Of a stretch of 60,000 nucleotides of DNA, positions 1 to 12,745 are shown in pieces (position 1 is the stretch's first letter; each line of letters starts with the position of its first letter). The position numbers and the translations under genes were made by a program. Origin of the DNA: Polytrichum commune (Eukaryota; Streptophyta; Polytrichopsida; Polytrichales; Polytrichaceae); contig OX485809.1 in NCBI GenBank assembly GCA_950295325.1, positions 4,280,001 to 4,340,000 of the forward strand, read 5' to 3'. The notes beneath the pieces are model-generated. The model did not search any database. It saw nothing but the letters and a program-made list of their open reading frames with translations, and was not told the DNA's origin.

Positions 1-2721
1 TGATTGTCTGTCTGCGCAACCGGAAGATCCAATAGCAAGAACAAAAAACCAGAGTTCAGACAACAGGAATGGTGCTCTCACGCTTCCGTGTCTTCCTCTT
101 CCTCTGGGCCTGGTATCCGTGATACCTCGGTAGACGGAGATCTGGCACCGGTTCCCATGCACCATAGTATTTATTCCGGGTATCAGTGCACCCAGAGAAT
201 GGACACTGTCTTTAACCCGTGCAGGATTGTCTCCGGGTATCTAATACGGGTATATGTCTGTATGTGTGTATGTATGTAGTATTTTAATCATTGAAACTGT
301 ATATATATTGTTTGATTTTACAAAAAAAAACTTGTATATAGGGGGGTTTTATAGTATGTTAAGAATGCACATGGTTATGGGTTTTTAATGAAAGGTGCAT
401 CCCCCATAGCACCACGAATATCATTCCCGGTATCCAAGGCAACCTTGTCAACTGACCATGGGCATTGGTTGCCATCAACTCAGTTGATGGACTATGGGCA
501 CCTGTTGCCATCAACCATGGGTATCATTCCAAATATCCAATACAACTACACCGATGTGTGCAAGTAGGTTGCATTTGCAAATAGGATGCCTCTCTATCCA
601 TGCAAATTACCTTGGGTCATAATTAAATTACAAATACTCATAACTTTGTACATGCCTTTGTCGTGGATGATATTTATGGGTTTGAGAATCTATTTAGCAT
701 ATAATTTTTCTCATGTTGAGGAATAAAGAAAAACAACTCTTCAAAATTTATGACATTGAATTATGGTCAAATACAAGGTGTATATTTGGTACCCAAAGGG
801 CACTCATGTTGAGTTTTTCAACCCATACCTTGAACAACTTTAAGGTATTCAACCGATTAATTTGAAAATTGCACTTGAGGAATGAGTTTAAAAGCAATAA
901 GTATGATTACTCTTCAAATTGTTAATTAAGGATTATAATGAATTATGTAGTCGAGATGCACATTTTGTGCATGGAGAGGCCCACATTTTGGTTGTCAATC
1001 GGAGGATTTTGGTTACCCACTCTTTAAAAACTGCAACCGAAATGATTTATTTATGCATTTTCATTTTAGGTGTTGCAATGGCCAAGTGGCAATGGATGGT
1101 TGTAATGAACAAGTTTTCATCTAGTGATAATGCCTCTTGGATCCCTAAACAATTTGTGAAGCCATATTTGGACCTCTCATAAATATCGTATTTAAAATTG
1201 GACAATGTGAATATACATAGTGATGTGGCATTTGATAAGTAGAAAATGATGTCTTCTTGTTTTGCAAGTTTAGCGCACTTTTTGACACCTACATGAGATG
1301 ATTTTTAAACAAAAGATTATAACTCTTATGGTTGCATATCCCAAAACTAGTTTGAAATTCAAGTTGCAACAAGTGTATCAACATAGCATTATTAAGTTGA
1401 GTGACGAGGTTGGGTGGGGCAGGGAATATGTCATGTATGGTGGTAGGATTATACCCTCTGAATGCTTGTCATCAAGTAGATTCAACGTGAAAAATGAGTG
1501 AGATTCGAGTGAAGTACTGTCACCAAATATTGTAAGAATTGAACGGTTGATTGCAGTTGAAAAGTGCTATGTTGAATCATGCGTATTTGCTACTTCTGAA
1601 ATATCAAGAGCGACATTAAAAATCCTATAACGCCTTGATACCCTAAACCCTAGCATTATCTAAGCCTAGGAAGATGAGAAGCAGTGGCTAAAGTGGACCT
1701 TGCCAACTAAGCAATCATATGTGCCCCATTTGAAATAGAAGATGCTTACAATGTGAGTGTTTGGCACAACCAAGATAGGTTCCCCTAATTGCATTTCTAT
1801 ATCATACTTGGTTTACATTATCTTCATGTTACAAAGTCTAGCCCCTAAACCTTGTTCCAGGTGGTACACGGGCATGCCATTAGATTCCTTGTCAACATTG
1901 AGGCATGATGTGTAATGTGTAACAACCATTGATGTCCCAAATACCTCCCAAGGGATATTTTGAGAGTATATATACAGGCAATTTGTGTCTCCAACTCCAA
2001 GTTAGCTCCACATTTCCATAACTACAATGAGTACAAACACCCTATGTAATGGTATTCACCGCTTGAGTTTATGCGTGCCAATTTGTGTATTGATATCCCA
2101 TCATTAATGTTGGCACTTGAACGTAGAACTACCTAGTTGTAATTGGACTTTGTTAGATTAAATATCACAAGCATACTGTAGGAGTCTAGTAACATTCAAG
2201 AATAAATAGTGTCAATGGAAATTCACGTTCATTGGCTAATCATGTGTTTGAATGAGCTTCAAGGTCGACTTCTACTAACAGCTTAATGTAAGATTATTAA
2301 AACACCTGGTGCTCATTACAGTTGTGTGAATAAAATGTTATAAAGTTACATCTTGTTTCAAGAGACTGATAATTTGAATGGCTTTGAGATTCCATGCTCA
2401 GAATTGAATCTTCACAAAGGCCATTTATTGGCAGAATACGTGCTTGAAAACAACTAGATAAATATCACCATGGGGTTTGGTATTAAATGAGCTACAAACT
2501 CGTACATTACCTCTGAACCATTGACTTAAATCAGTCTTGACATGCGGTGAAAAATGCACGCAATTGCTTTCGGATCCCGCCTGATCTCACCTGATCCCAG
2601 CCACAGTTTGAAATCGAATCCACTTTGAATCCATATCTGATTCTTCTTTCTGGTATCCACAGCTTTTTGGACATGCTCGTGTTAAGGGAACCGGTACATC
2701 CGCTTGTCCCTCGTTCCTTGT

Positions 2722-2975
2722 CCCGGTCAGTGCCCAGGAAGTATTTGAGCATAAGTCGATCAAGATCCTAGTGATTCTAAATCCAGCCAGTTACATGTTG
2801 ACATCTTCCGGTTTGGCTTTCATTCATTTGCGGTATGTTCTTCTATAGATTCCTCTGAAATGACCGGTAATTCTCCTGAAGTCTCGAACATCAACCTGTT
2901 ATTCCTCAAACTCAACCGGTTCATCTGTAACTAACTGTAACTAACTGACAGTTATCCCTGGACAGTGGTCCCGGT
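2722..2975 (+). mobile_element. Dispersed ~230 bp MITE-like element, copy A
   Basis: This is one of at least seven copies of the same sequence in the window (others near 12.6, 23.3, 44.5/45.4, 48.9, 49.8 and 51.7 kb). It starts near a CAGTGCCCAGGAAGT-type end, runs through a shared block (CTAGTGATTCTAAATCCAGC, then CATGTTGACATCTTCCGG), carries CTCAAACTCAACCGGTTCAT, and ends GGACAGTGG. The ends are roughly inverted (CCAGTGTCC-like against GGACAGTGG), which suggests a small non-autonomous DNA element. No coding capacity is visible. The superfamily is not assigned. Confidence 0.5.
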
Positions 2976-3326
2976 CGTAACATGACACATGCCCATGTAC
3001 CACCCTGGAACATGGTTTAGAGGCATGGACTCTGTAACATGGAGAGAATGGAAAACTGAAGGCAGACTTTGACAGTGATCACGGGATGCCAAGGTTTAGG
3101 GATTGACCTTGCAGATGCTCAACCCCCTAGTTCTTACCTTCCTAGGCTTAGTGAGGGTGGCTAAGTGGATGAAGGGGACAATTGAGTTACACTCTCACAG
3201 TGATGAACGAGTATGATGTCGAACATAATTACTCTTTCCTAATTCTGTAACTCGCATCGCTTGAGATCCGGTTTCACCAGTTTGGCTCGTACTGTCAAGG
3301 TTCCGATCTTTTTGTTGCTTACTACA

Positions 3327-3474
3327 CATTTAGTATGTGTTTCTATTTGGAATTACGCAATGCAACTATGTCTTTACTCAAGAGTTAAGTAGGTTGTCTA
3401 AGTAGACTTTGTTTGGTATAATGTTACATTCTCATCGCACTGCGTAATTCCGTATAGTAACACAGACTAAATGG
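3327..3474. mobile_element. Small inverted-repeat (MITE-like) element
   Basis: The left arm (3,327-3,365) and the reverse complement of the right arm (3,437-3,474) agree over about 35 bp, sharing CATTTAGT, TGTGTT and GGAATTACGCA. The element is about 148 bp with no coding capacity. A related pair of ends (TTTAGTGT...GGAATTACGCAAT) bounds another element at 51.49-51.70 kb, so this is a family. I did not find a clear target-site duplication. Confidence 0.5.
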
Positions 3475-4019
3475 GATTAACAGTGTCCTGCTTTGCGTAG
3501 CAGAGAGATAAGCATCCGAGTGATAATATGCGCAATCACCACTGGTCAACTTTGCAGATATGGAGGGAGCTATTAACTTAGAATGTCTAGATTCCTTATA
3601 TGCAAATGCTCACTGGATTATCCTTTGGAATGGCTGGCTATGGGAACGAAGTATGTAAGAAAGTAGGATATGTAGTGAAAACAGGGTATGGGCTCACTTC
3701 GTATTCTCGAGTAAGCGGCTACAGGTAAAATGTAGTCAGAACCGTGAACGCGGAGAGGATGTGCACGGTTAAGGGCCACTTCTGCAGAGCCACTCATCAA
3801 ATTTTTCATAATGTTAAGCAGCTGGTGTACAATTACAAGGACTTGAAGCACGGACGTTCTTGAGCTTCCAGGTAAAGGCAAGAAGTACTGGCAGAGCGCT
3901 AAACTTTAGTGTCATAATCACATTTACCTAGCTATGAAACCTATGGATCGTGCTACAGATTTAGACATCTATAGCAAATAAAAGAATTTGAGTGATAGAC
4001 CTGAAAACCTCATCAGGAT

Positions 4020-7000
4020 CTACAAGTTGTTGAGGAGAGCTGTCAAGCCATTCCATCCAAACATGAAAGGCCTTTCTGCATTGTTAGGAGGAGCAAAGTT
4101 GAGCTCAAACATCTCCTTCGAGGCCTTCCCAGGATTCAGGATGCCCACAATTTTAGCAACAACCTCAGCACTGGCTTGCACGTGAGCAAGGTTGTGGGGG
4201 TCTACCCACAATTTGTGCACCAGCTGTAGCTTCCGCTGCTTTGCATCAACAGGTACACCCCATCTTCTGTACAAACTTTCTCGTTCCTCATTACACAACC
4301 GGGTCCTCAACTGCTTCGCCAGAAGTTCCCTTTCCCGTCTCAGAGTTCGGTAGCTGGACAGTTCAAGTGCAACTCGTGTGAGAATCTTCATCATTGAGAG
4401 TCTCATAGAGGAAACATCTAAAAGCTACAATCGTCAGATTTATCCAGGGGTCTGAAAGTAGGAGCTTACCTGTTTGATAGAGGGCTGGCAGGTAATAAGT
4501 GCTCCTCTAGTGTGTTGACATTATTTTGGTTGCAGTGAGTCTGCGGGCTCAAATTTTCTTGAAGCCATGTCAAGCGCCTCAGCTCTACTTCCATGTAGAT
4601 CGCATCAGCAGGGTCTCCCTTAAAAAGTAGGTAAAATTGTGTTCTATGGATTATAGAAACATGGCACATGTGCCAAAGCTCCAGGATGTGTGCTCGTTGC
4701 TCCTCAAACTGCGTCTTCCAGGTGCCGGGTGAGTGCACAGGCTGGAGAGCAAGATCATCATCGAGCTCCTCAGATCCGTCGACTTCCTCTTCAGAACTAC
4801 CATTAGTTTCTAATTCCAGCACCTGCAGTTTGGAAGGTCGGGAGACTAGTAAGTGTCATGAAATCAAACACGCCAGCGATAGAAATTATGTTATAACATG
4901 CACATGCCAAAGCGTACATGAAAAGGCAGGGAGAGTTTGAATTAGCACCTGGCAGACAAGGAGCTGCTTTTGATACTGAAGCTTTGCGACGCGCTCCTTT
5001 AGATCTGTTACGTAGTTACGGATGCTCTTTATGTTGTCCTCAGCTGCAGTCTTGAACATACTTTGCATCTTCCGAATGTCCACAGAGGTGGACCTCTTAT
5101 GTGCCCCACCAGGGCTTTCTTTTGAACACTGGCTGGAGGTAAGGTCGGACTTAGCTGGAGAAGGGCCTTGCTTAGGATGCTTATTCACACGAGGCGATTC
5201 GCCTACGTTGGCTGGATTATTCTCACGAAGAGGTCGTGGTGGAGTATTTTCATTATTATCGCTATATTTTAGGGCCCTTCGGACAGCAGGAGAGCAGGGC
5301 GTTTCTGCTGTGATACGGTGCCTCGCACTGCTACTCTGAGGGGTGGAAGGACCACTTTTCTTCTTACGCATCATGGGGGTCCTCGGAGAATCTCCAGCCT
5401 CCTGTGTAACATGCATGAATGTAGTTCAGCATAAGAGAGAGACTCGTTTGCAGAGAGAACGGAGATCTTGCACTGATCTGTCCTCCAAGTTGGCGAGGTG
5501 CCTGGCAGTTACTTGCAGAGCTTAGATTATCCAGAATATGCAAACACTGCACAATGTTGGGAGAACAAATCACCGAGAAAGTGATGATCGCATCCACACT
5601 TCAAAAAGATTTCAATCTTCCACACCAATCCAAGATTAAGTCAATCCAAGAGTCTTATCCTACGTAGTATTTGTTCTCTTCAACGATGTCGGATGTTGGG
5701 GTCTTTGTATCCGTTAGGTGAATGTGTGAGGTGCAACGATCCAATCACCAGAGTACATGTATGTCAATTCTCTTCGGAAACATTAAAAAATTGGGTGAGT
5801 TTGTGACTTCCAAAAATTGACGAATTCATTCTTCGAAGCTCTTAAAGGGCCTCCTTAAATTAACTCTGTTCATGGTGGAGATTTAAGTACCTTGGGTGAA
5901 CTAGCAGGATTTTCAAGCACCATTTTGTCCAAGGACCTCTGTACACTCTCCAGCTGTTCCTCCAAGGTGGCAATGGCAGCTTCAGCGTCGCTCTTGCTTT
6001 TCTCTCCTAGCCTTGACAGCTCCTGGCGCAAGGTGACACGGTTCAGACTTATCGACTCCCGGAGGGTAGCCACGTCTTCTTTGGTTTCTGACACCCCATT
6101 CCGAGGTGCTGTAGCTCGCACATTGTGCATGGTATGTATCTCATCTTGAAGCTTCTGAATCGTTGAAGCAGCGTCGTGGTTCATGCCTGCTTGGGCCAAT
6201 CTGAGACATTCAACTTCCTTTTGAAGAACTTCGAGTGCTCGGTTTGCATCTTCCCCCAACTCGTCCTGCATGTTTTCCAGCTTGCGAATCTCTTGGACGA
6301 GCATGACAGATGCAGCGGCAGATTGGCGAAGAGGCATGGTGGTGACTCTGGGGCGAGAGGTGATCGGCGGCGTCGCTGGATGTTGATACTGATCTTCCAA
6401 CCTTCTACTAAGATCTCCAGAGTCGGACCAGCGCCTTCGATTTGCGCTACCTGATAGAGGAGTATGCACACTTGTATGGGGTACAGGGGTTGTGGATATC
6501 TGTGGCTCACACGAAACAGCTCATCAGGGAGACACAACACTCAGAAAGACGGACAAAAATCTACCACGAAGTTGCCATTTGCTGTAAATAAGAACAACCC
6601 TCTTGTGAGGATGCAATCAGGAGGCTGATCGTATCTCAGGAATGTACCTGTCTAAATACTGCTTCTTCGGCGAGCTTCTTGGCTGCCTCCTCTGCTTTTT
6701 GTTTAGCCTCCTCTTCAGCCTCCAGCTTCCTACTAACTTCATCTAGACGTGCTTGTGCAGCATCACGTTGCACTTGTAATTCCCTCAATTCCTCCTCCAT
6801 CTGTCACAGGAACCGAACAAGTTTACATGTGCCAGTTGCGATTGGCACTTCTGGAACCCATGGCACTCTGGAACTAAAATAAGATGTAGACAGAAACATA
6901 CCTTCTGAATCTGGAGATCTTTAGCTTGAAGAAGGGCTTCGGAAGATGACGACTCCATTCCTCCTTCAGGAAGTTTCAGTTCTGCCTCAAGTCTGGCCAC

Positions 7001-10000
7001 CTCTTTTTGTAATTGCTTCACCAACACTTTATCAGACACTACCTGTTGAGTACCAGAATATGGGGTAGCGTTTAGATGTCAATCCACCAGACTCAATAAT
7101 CAAGAGGCTATACTGTCAAATTGTGCATTTTGTTCAGGAGGACATGCTTTAGAACGTCACCCATGAGGAATTTTGGCAGACTTCATGAGCCATTAAGTTA
7201 CCTACCATGTTCACATGGGCAGTGTTGGTGACCTCCTTGGCCCTGGTAGCGAAGGACAGAGTATTGCGTGACTGCTCGACATGACTGTGGGCGGGGCTCA
7301 TGGTGCAGATTATAGCAGTCCTTGCATTTCCTCCTAAGGAGTGCTGCAGAATCCTAGTGAGCTTTGAGTCCCTGTATGGTATGTGTCCACCTTTTGTCTT
7401 TCCGCCAGCACTGTAGACCAGGAAAATTTGGTTTAAACATACATCATACCACTGACTTAGAGCCTATTATTGGCTATCATTATGTAATCCATATTTTTGC
7501 ACATTCAATCCATCACTACCTGAGCTTCCGGATGCAAGTGCTGAGGGTTAGGAGGCTGCGATTAATGTGGGCTCCTTCCTTTAACCTTACTCCGTCAGCA
7601 TGAGTTTGTGATGCCCTCTCGCTCCCTGCTAAATCGACAAAATTCTGCAACCAAATGAACATACAAAGTAAGAAGACCTGCTTGATCCACATGTGTGTGA
7701 TACAAACCCTTATATCTGGTAGTGTTGTAAGTGAAAGTGACCTTATTTAACTGCATGACAATGAACTTTTAAAACTTATCCTTACCAAGCTTGCAATCAG
7801 TGATGTTGCCGGGGTTCCAGAAACTAATCCTTGAGGTTGGCTCTCAACCGTCTGCAAAAGACAACTGGCCCCTTGAATCTTGTACAATCTAACAATCAAT
7901 ACAACCACTGAACATCTAATGACAAAGAACTGAAGAGGTCTGCTAAAACCTCTTTCCAACTTGGATTTGAATGCACTGCTATAACCACAAAAAGTCAAGA
8001 AATCCACTCACCAAACGAATTATTTGATGTGACCTTGAAGACATGTCATTAAGGCTTGTCTCTCCGACCTGCCTCTGAGCTGGTAAATAAGATAAACACC
8101 AGTAGAAAGTAAGGCTTGGAACTACTTGAAAGAATGGTGACAACTAATTCGGACAAGGTGGAAAACTGATAAATCGCAATTCGGTATGAGCTAACTAGGG
8201 CGAGTGCTCATAGTTAGTAGCTTCAGTAAAATACCTTCGCAGATTTTAATGACCCGCCTTAGATGGTCGACATCTCGTACAACTTCCTCTTTCAGCTTCT
8301 CCACAATAGTACCCCTCTGCAAAAGAAAATATCTCAATTCTTATCATCTTTCTTGCAGCTCAAAAAACTTGAAGCCGACAAAAGAAGATGCACCTGATAA
8401 GCCATTACATAAAACGCTGAAGAACCTTACTTCTTTATCATCAAGCAGTCTCAAAGGAGTGCTATCCGACGTCAGCAAATCCTTCACCACTTCATTATAA
8501 ATTTCCAATGCCGAAACTTTCAGCACAAAGTCTCTGTCTGGGTTCTGTGCATCAAGGAGTCATTTTGTGAGGAACTTATCCAAGATATAGAATTGTACAC
8601 CAGTAATTTTTTTTTATTAAAGACCATCTTCTAAACAAACTCCAGGCCCAACGTCTGAGCTGTTGGACAGCTACCTGAATTGCTTCTAAGTGCAATGCAA
8701 ATCTCTTTGCATTGCTAGATTAAGACTTTGAAGAATATCTAGTTACTCTGAGAAGAATCACTTTCAATTGACACTCTCCGATCCCAGAAATAGCTCGCAA
8801 AATGGGCAACTGCTTGTGTTTTGAGGATACCAATAACAAGCCAAGTCTTGTGGGACTCCCTAATAAGAACAGCTTCATAGATGCTTATAGTCTGCTAAGT
8901 CATTTCCCGTAATGAACAAGGGTCGACGTCATGCCGCAAATATAATTCTTAAACCTTACTTTCTCATGAGGGCTTATGAATGTGTGAGCATTTTGCAGGG
9001 AGCTTATCCTTTCTGAAATTAATCTGATTTTTTTAAACAAACTCAGAAAGGAATTTACCCGTTGAATGTAGCCAAAGATGTCTGCTATAGCGCTTTCCGT
9101 GACACCCCTCATTGTAAACGTCTTGCCGCTGCTCGTTTGCCCATAAGCAAAGATCGTAGCTGCATTGTGTTGCACCTCAAGTTAGGAGCTTCCAGTTTAT
9201 CCAAATAAATCAGAAGCTTTAAGAACAAAAGTGAGAGTCTTCCAAAAGGGAGCTGTTCATCTCGCCTTGGAGAATGTTAGAGCTGTCCATCCAAAAGTTG
9301 CAATTTCTCTTCGTCTTACAAAGGGAACTTACAGTTGAGACCCGTGAGAGCAGACAGTGCCACATCCTTGGCCCCTTCTTCGTAAACTCTCTGCGTTTGG
9401 CAATCTGGTCCAAAGACGCGATCTGTAAGCAATAACCAGCAGTCAGAATATGACGAAGTATTAGTCGAAAACCACAGGAATCTGCACATTAGTCATCTTC
9501 CAACTTGCGTGAAAGTTAATTAAGATCCTTTACACGTAGTTCACAAACTTTGTAGTTGTTGCAAAGTCCACAAGTACTAACTCGTAATAAGCAACAGCTA
9601 CTAAATACAGAATGTTCTAAATTTCCATGCTTTAATTTGTAGGGTTCTTTTTTCATGCATTTATGTACTTTTGTACTGCCATTGGAGTGTTATTGGCAAT
9701 TACAACCCAATTATGTTATTCTGTAATGCAATTTGAATCCAATGGGCAAAGAGAAACAACGGAAGTTGCAGTTGCATTCTCCTTCATTCTTGTGTGATAA
9801 TGATTGAAGTCCTTGAATTACCGAGGATAAAACTAAAGCTTTCTTGTTGCGATTTTCATTGATAAATTAAGCTGGAAATCGTCAGAGAATGTAAACTTAT
9901 CACCCATAGTACACCATAGGTGTAAGTGTTGGCGAAACGCGAGCTTGCGAATTGGTGATGATTCGGAATAAAGTTCGAAAAAGACAAAGAAAAAAGTAGA

Positions 10001-10286
10001 TCTTATCAAGATAAATATAGAGTAAGTCGAACTGGAGAATTCATTGCTGATCCGGAACGACGTCATACTTACCAAAAGCGTAGGTCGCAGGAAATGGCGA
10101 ACGCTCTGGCAACGCATGTTTGAAGGCAATGGTGTTGTCATTCGTGCACTCCCAATCAGAGACATCGGAGCGAGCGATCTCCTTCCCACTTAAAGGCCTC
10201 ACGCGAACTGTGACGTAAATTTTCTCTTCTCCACTCTTAACCCGTGGCAAAAGCGCTCCTCCACCTTTTTCCGTGGCCACAGTCAT
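4020..10286 (-). CDS. NACK1: Kinesin-7, NACK1/HINKEL type (15 exons, 1051 aa)
   Basis: This is a plus-end motor of the NACK/HINKEL/TETRASPORE family. In angiosperms these proteins carry and activate a MAPKKK at the phragmoplast midzone to drive cell-plate expansion. Exons: 10286-10073, 9422-9333, 9159-9059, 8544-8431, 8316-8235, 8079-8012, 7851-7786, 7644-7520, 7410-7206, 7042-6902, 6800-6648, 6499-5891, 5401-4949, 4822-4470, 4401-4020. Phases match at every junction and donors and acceptors are GT-AG. The motor domain fills about residues 20-355: P-loop GQTSSGKT, switch I NDMSSRSH, switch II DLAGSER, and [11 protein letters not shown]. Coiled coil follows, and the family C-terminal domain (DUF3490) includes [18 protein letters not shown] and KEMFELNFA. 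Length is near the usual 900-1000 aa. The last acceptor (before 4401) is the least certain. HINKEL versus TETRASPORE subtype cannot be decided here. Confidence 0.93.
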
Positions 10287-11660
10287 GGCTACGGCGATAT
10301 CGACGTTCGTTACGCTTCCTTCTTGTTACCGGTAACGTCCCCCTCCTCCTATCCCTAGATCTCTCGAGCACACAAAGCGGCGAATCAATGTGTCGCTCTC
10401 TTGATCCCATTAACCGGCAGACCGACCAATCCTACTCACTTCCATCTACATTCTCCAACCACGCCTCCACATTCACTATAGCCACCTTAGCAGCACTAAA
10501 ATTCGCTTCCAGTGTACTGCCAAACTCGCTGAGATGCCAAACCAGCCCGATGCTGCTTAAGATGCGCAAACGAAATTCTGCCTCGGCCACATCATTCAAC
10601 TTTCTCTATCGCCATACTTAGCTTCAACTCTCTGGTCACTCTCGCAAAAACTAGGCTCCAAAACCGAGGCAACTAACGCAATCACGTCACCAGCAACAGA
10701 ATACTACTAACATACTAAAGAGGAAACGGAAACAGAGCTAAAACCAGAACCTCCAGGCTGGACCTGTTGGACTTGTCGCAAATGCAACAAAAAACTGGCA
10801 CATCAATCGATTCGGCTGTCAAAAGTCGCTTCAGTGCATATCTGATGTCTCAAGAGCGACACCGAACGTGCTCAAAATGAAATTCCGGCTCTGCCACACC
10901 AGTTAATTCTCTCTACAATGAAGCTCCTTCAGGGAGGAGGCTACGAAAACGAGGCAATATCTCGAGTGTAACAAGTACTGCCAACTCCGGCACTAGCTCG
11001 ATCGCCTCACCAGCAACTACAGGCTACTTGACATCCTTAAGAGGAAACGTAAACGGAAACAGAGTCAAGATCAAAACCTCCAGACTGGAGATGCTGACCT
11101 TTCGCAAATGCAACAAAAACTCTGGAGCATCAATCGAATATTCCTGCTGTCCAAAGTCGCAAGTGCACATGTGATCTCTCAAGAGCGACGATACCGAACC
11201 TGCTCAAATGAAATTCTGACTTTGCCACATCAATCAATTCTCTCTACGACTAACTTACACTCCGCATTCACTCCCTGTTCGCCCTAGGAGCAGGAGCCAG
11301 GCACAAAAATCGATGCAAATCTTGAGTGCAACTAGTACTGCCAACCTCGGCAATCACACGATCGCCTCATCAGCAGCAGGAGGCCACTAACATCATAAAA
11401 GCGGAAACGGAAACACGGTCAAAACCAAAAACCTCCCGACTGGAGATGCTGAAATTTTTGCAATATGCAATTAAAGCTCTGGCACATCATTCAATATCTC
11501 TCCGCTGTCAAAGTCGCAGGTGCATTTCTGATCGACACCGAGATGCACCACGGGCGCATTTCCTTCAGATCATAGTGACGGTGGCGAAGGGAGTGGTGCA
11601 ACGGTCACAAAGACAGGAAGAAGACGATGAAGTGAACGAATGCAAGATGACTCGTGGATG
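10287..11660. repeat. Tandem ~320-360 bp repeat upstream of the kinesin gene
   Basis: The 5' flank of the kinesin consists of about three degenerate units. Landmarks recur in order: GAGGAAACGGAAACAGAG-like blocks at 10,718, 11,039 and 11,400; CTCAAGAGCGACA-type blocks near 10,848 and 11,177; and GCAAATGCAACAAAAA-type blocks near 10,775 and 11,103. Spacing is about 321 then 361 bp. Each unit contains an AAACGGAAAC block with the AACGG core of MSA elements. No convincing coding region lies in the array. A degenerate partial unit may start near 10,440. Confidence 0.7.
11597..11607 (+). promoter_or_regulatory. MSA-like box upstream of kinesin (10/11 match)
   Basis: TGCAACGGTCA differs at one position from the M-phase-specific activator consensus YCNAACGGYYA bound by three-repeat MYB proteins. 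MSA elements are known to drive G2/M expression of NACK1-type kinesins in angiosperms. It lies about 1.3 kb upstream of the kinesin start codon. Function is inferred from sequence and context only. Confidence 0.35.
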
Positions 11661-11859
11661 AATACTTCACGACAGAGGATGAGTTGGACGAACAGTGGAG
11701 AACTGGATGAATGATTATTTCTGCATAAGGAGACAAGCCCCGAGAAGGCGGGACAACTAGGGATGAATTCCATGAGGGAAGCTCCAGATCGATCGACGGA
11801 TGAAACATATATAAAAACCTTGGGAGATTGGATGAATGAAGTTCAAGAACGCCTTTCCT

Positions 11860-11870
11860 CCCAACGGTCA
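11860..11870 (+). promoter_or_regulatory. MSA box upstream of kinesin (full consensus match)
   Basis: CCCAACGGTCA fits every position of the MSA consensus YCNAACGGYYA. It lies about 1.57 kb upstream of the kinesin start codon, in opposite orientation to the gene, with a near-match 253 bp closer. Distance from the start codon is a weakness, but the 5' UTR and transcription start are unknown, so the promoter may be closer than it appears. Confidence 0.4.
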
Positions 11871-12639
11871 TCAGTAGGCGGAAACTTCTTCGGGGAGTTA
11901 AACTGATGTACGATGGATGGATGAGCTAGAAGGACTGATGGATGCAAAGTGGAGTTTCATCCTTCCCTGAGTTGAGAAGAATTTGCTGCACCATTAATTG
12001 AACAGGGTTGAAATTATCTTGGATGGAGAGAGATTTAATGGGTGCCATGTCCACATCTTGGGCGCCGGGGGGCACACTTCCATATGCCGGCCAAGTCGGA
12101 GAAAAGTATTGGGGCATGTTTACACCAAAGGCATTAGGATATGGCTCTTTACCCTTGAATACCCAAGAATCCAAAATGTGGTTGTGAGCATTTTTCAAAG
12201 ATATATATTTTTAAGGATTTCTCTTTTCTTTTCTTGTTTGTTAATTTTCTTGCACCTTGACATGATGAAGTTCAGCACCATCTAGAGCAAATCGATCGAA
12301 CTTTCATATGAATGAGTCTAAGATATGAACCTTGAAGTGGTTGGAACCCTTCTTTTTTTTGCCTTATTGCAAAATGATCTATTTTGGGAAGTAACAATGT
12401 TAGTGACATTGATATATTTGGTTTTTCCCACCAAATTATGCAACTTTTATTTTTAGTTGATCACATTGAAGCTCAAATTTGATACATCTTGGAATTCTTA
12501 TGACCATGGTACCCCGATTTTTGGATGAGACCAATGAACAAAGGGAGCTGATGAATTGGTTGAGTTTGAGAAATAATTAGTTGAAGTTAAAGACTTCATG
12601 AAATTTACCGATTGTTTTATAGGAATCTATGGGATATAG

Positions 12640-12745
12640 CCAACTTCTATGAGGAAAACCTCAAAGATTACAACATGTAGCTGGTTGTACTTGGAAACAC
12701 TAGGATTTTGACCACTTATGTCCAAAAAATGTCCCTGGACACTGG
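12640..12745 (-). mobile_element. Dispersed ~230 bp element, copy B (half)
   Basis: The reverse complement shows the left half of the element: a CCAGTGTCCAGGGACATTTT-like end, ACATAAGTGGTCAAAATCCTAGTG, and the block ending in CTACATGTTG. The other half, with the CAACCGG motif, is missing or decayed. Confidence 0.45.

Larger units (their letters stand above)
1..4019. other. Intergenic, no gene supported
   Basis: I see no coding region with family similarity here; open frames are short and lack recognisable motifs. The stretch holds a copy of the dispersed ~230 bp element (about 2,722-2,975) and a small inverted-repeat element (3,327-3,474), both listed separately. The right end should include the 3' UTR of the kinesin gene on the minus strand. 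Confidence 0.6.

Noticed and set aside
8900-9175. Kinesin exon 3 extended upstream through MQHNAA
   Set aside because: Phase from exon 2 requires entry at 9,159 (N-S-T-I-F-A-Y-G), so the upstream MQHNAA is intron.
11926-12198. 90-codon minus-strand frame with proline-rich text
   Set aside because: It looks slightly protein-like, but no domain, splice partner or neighbouring exon could be found.
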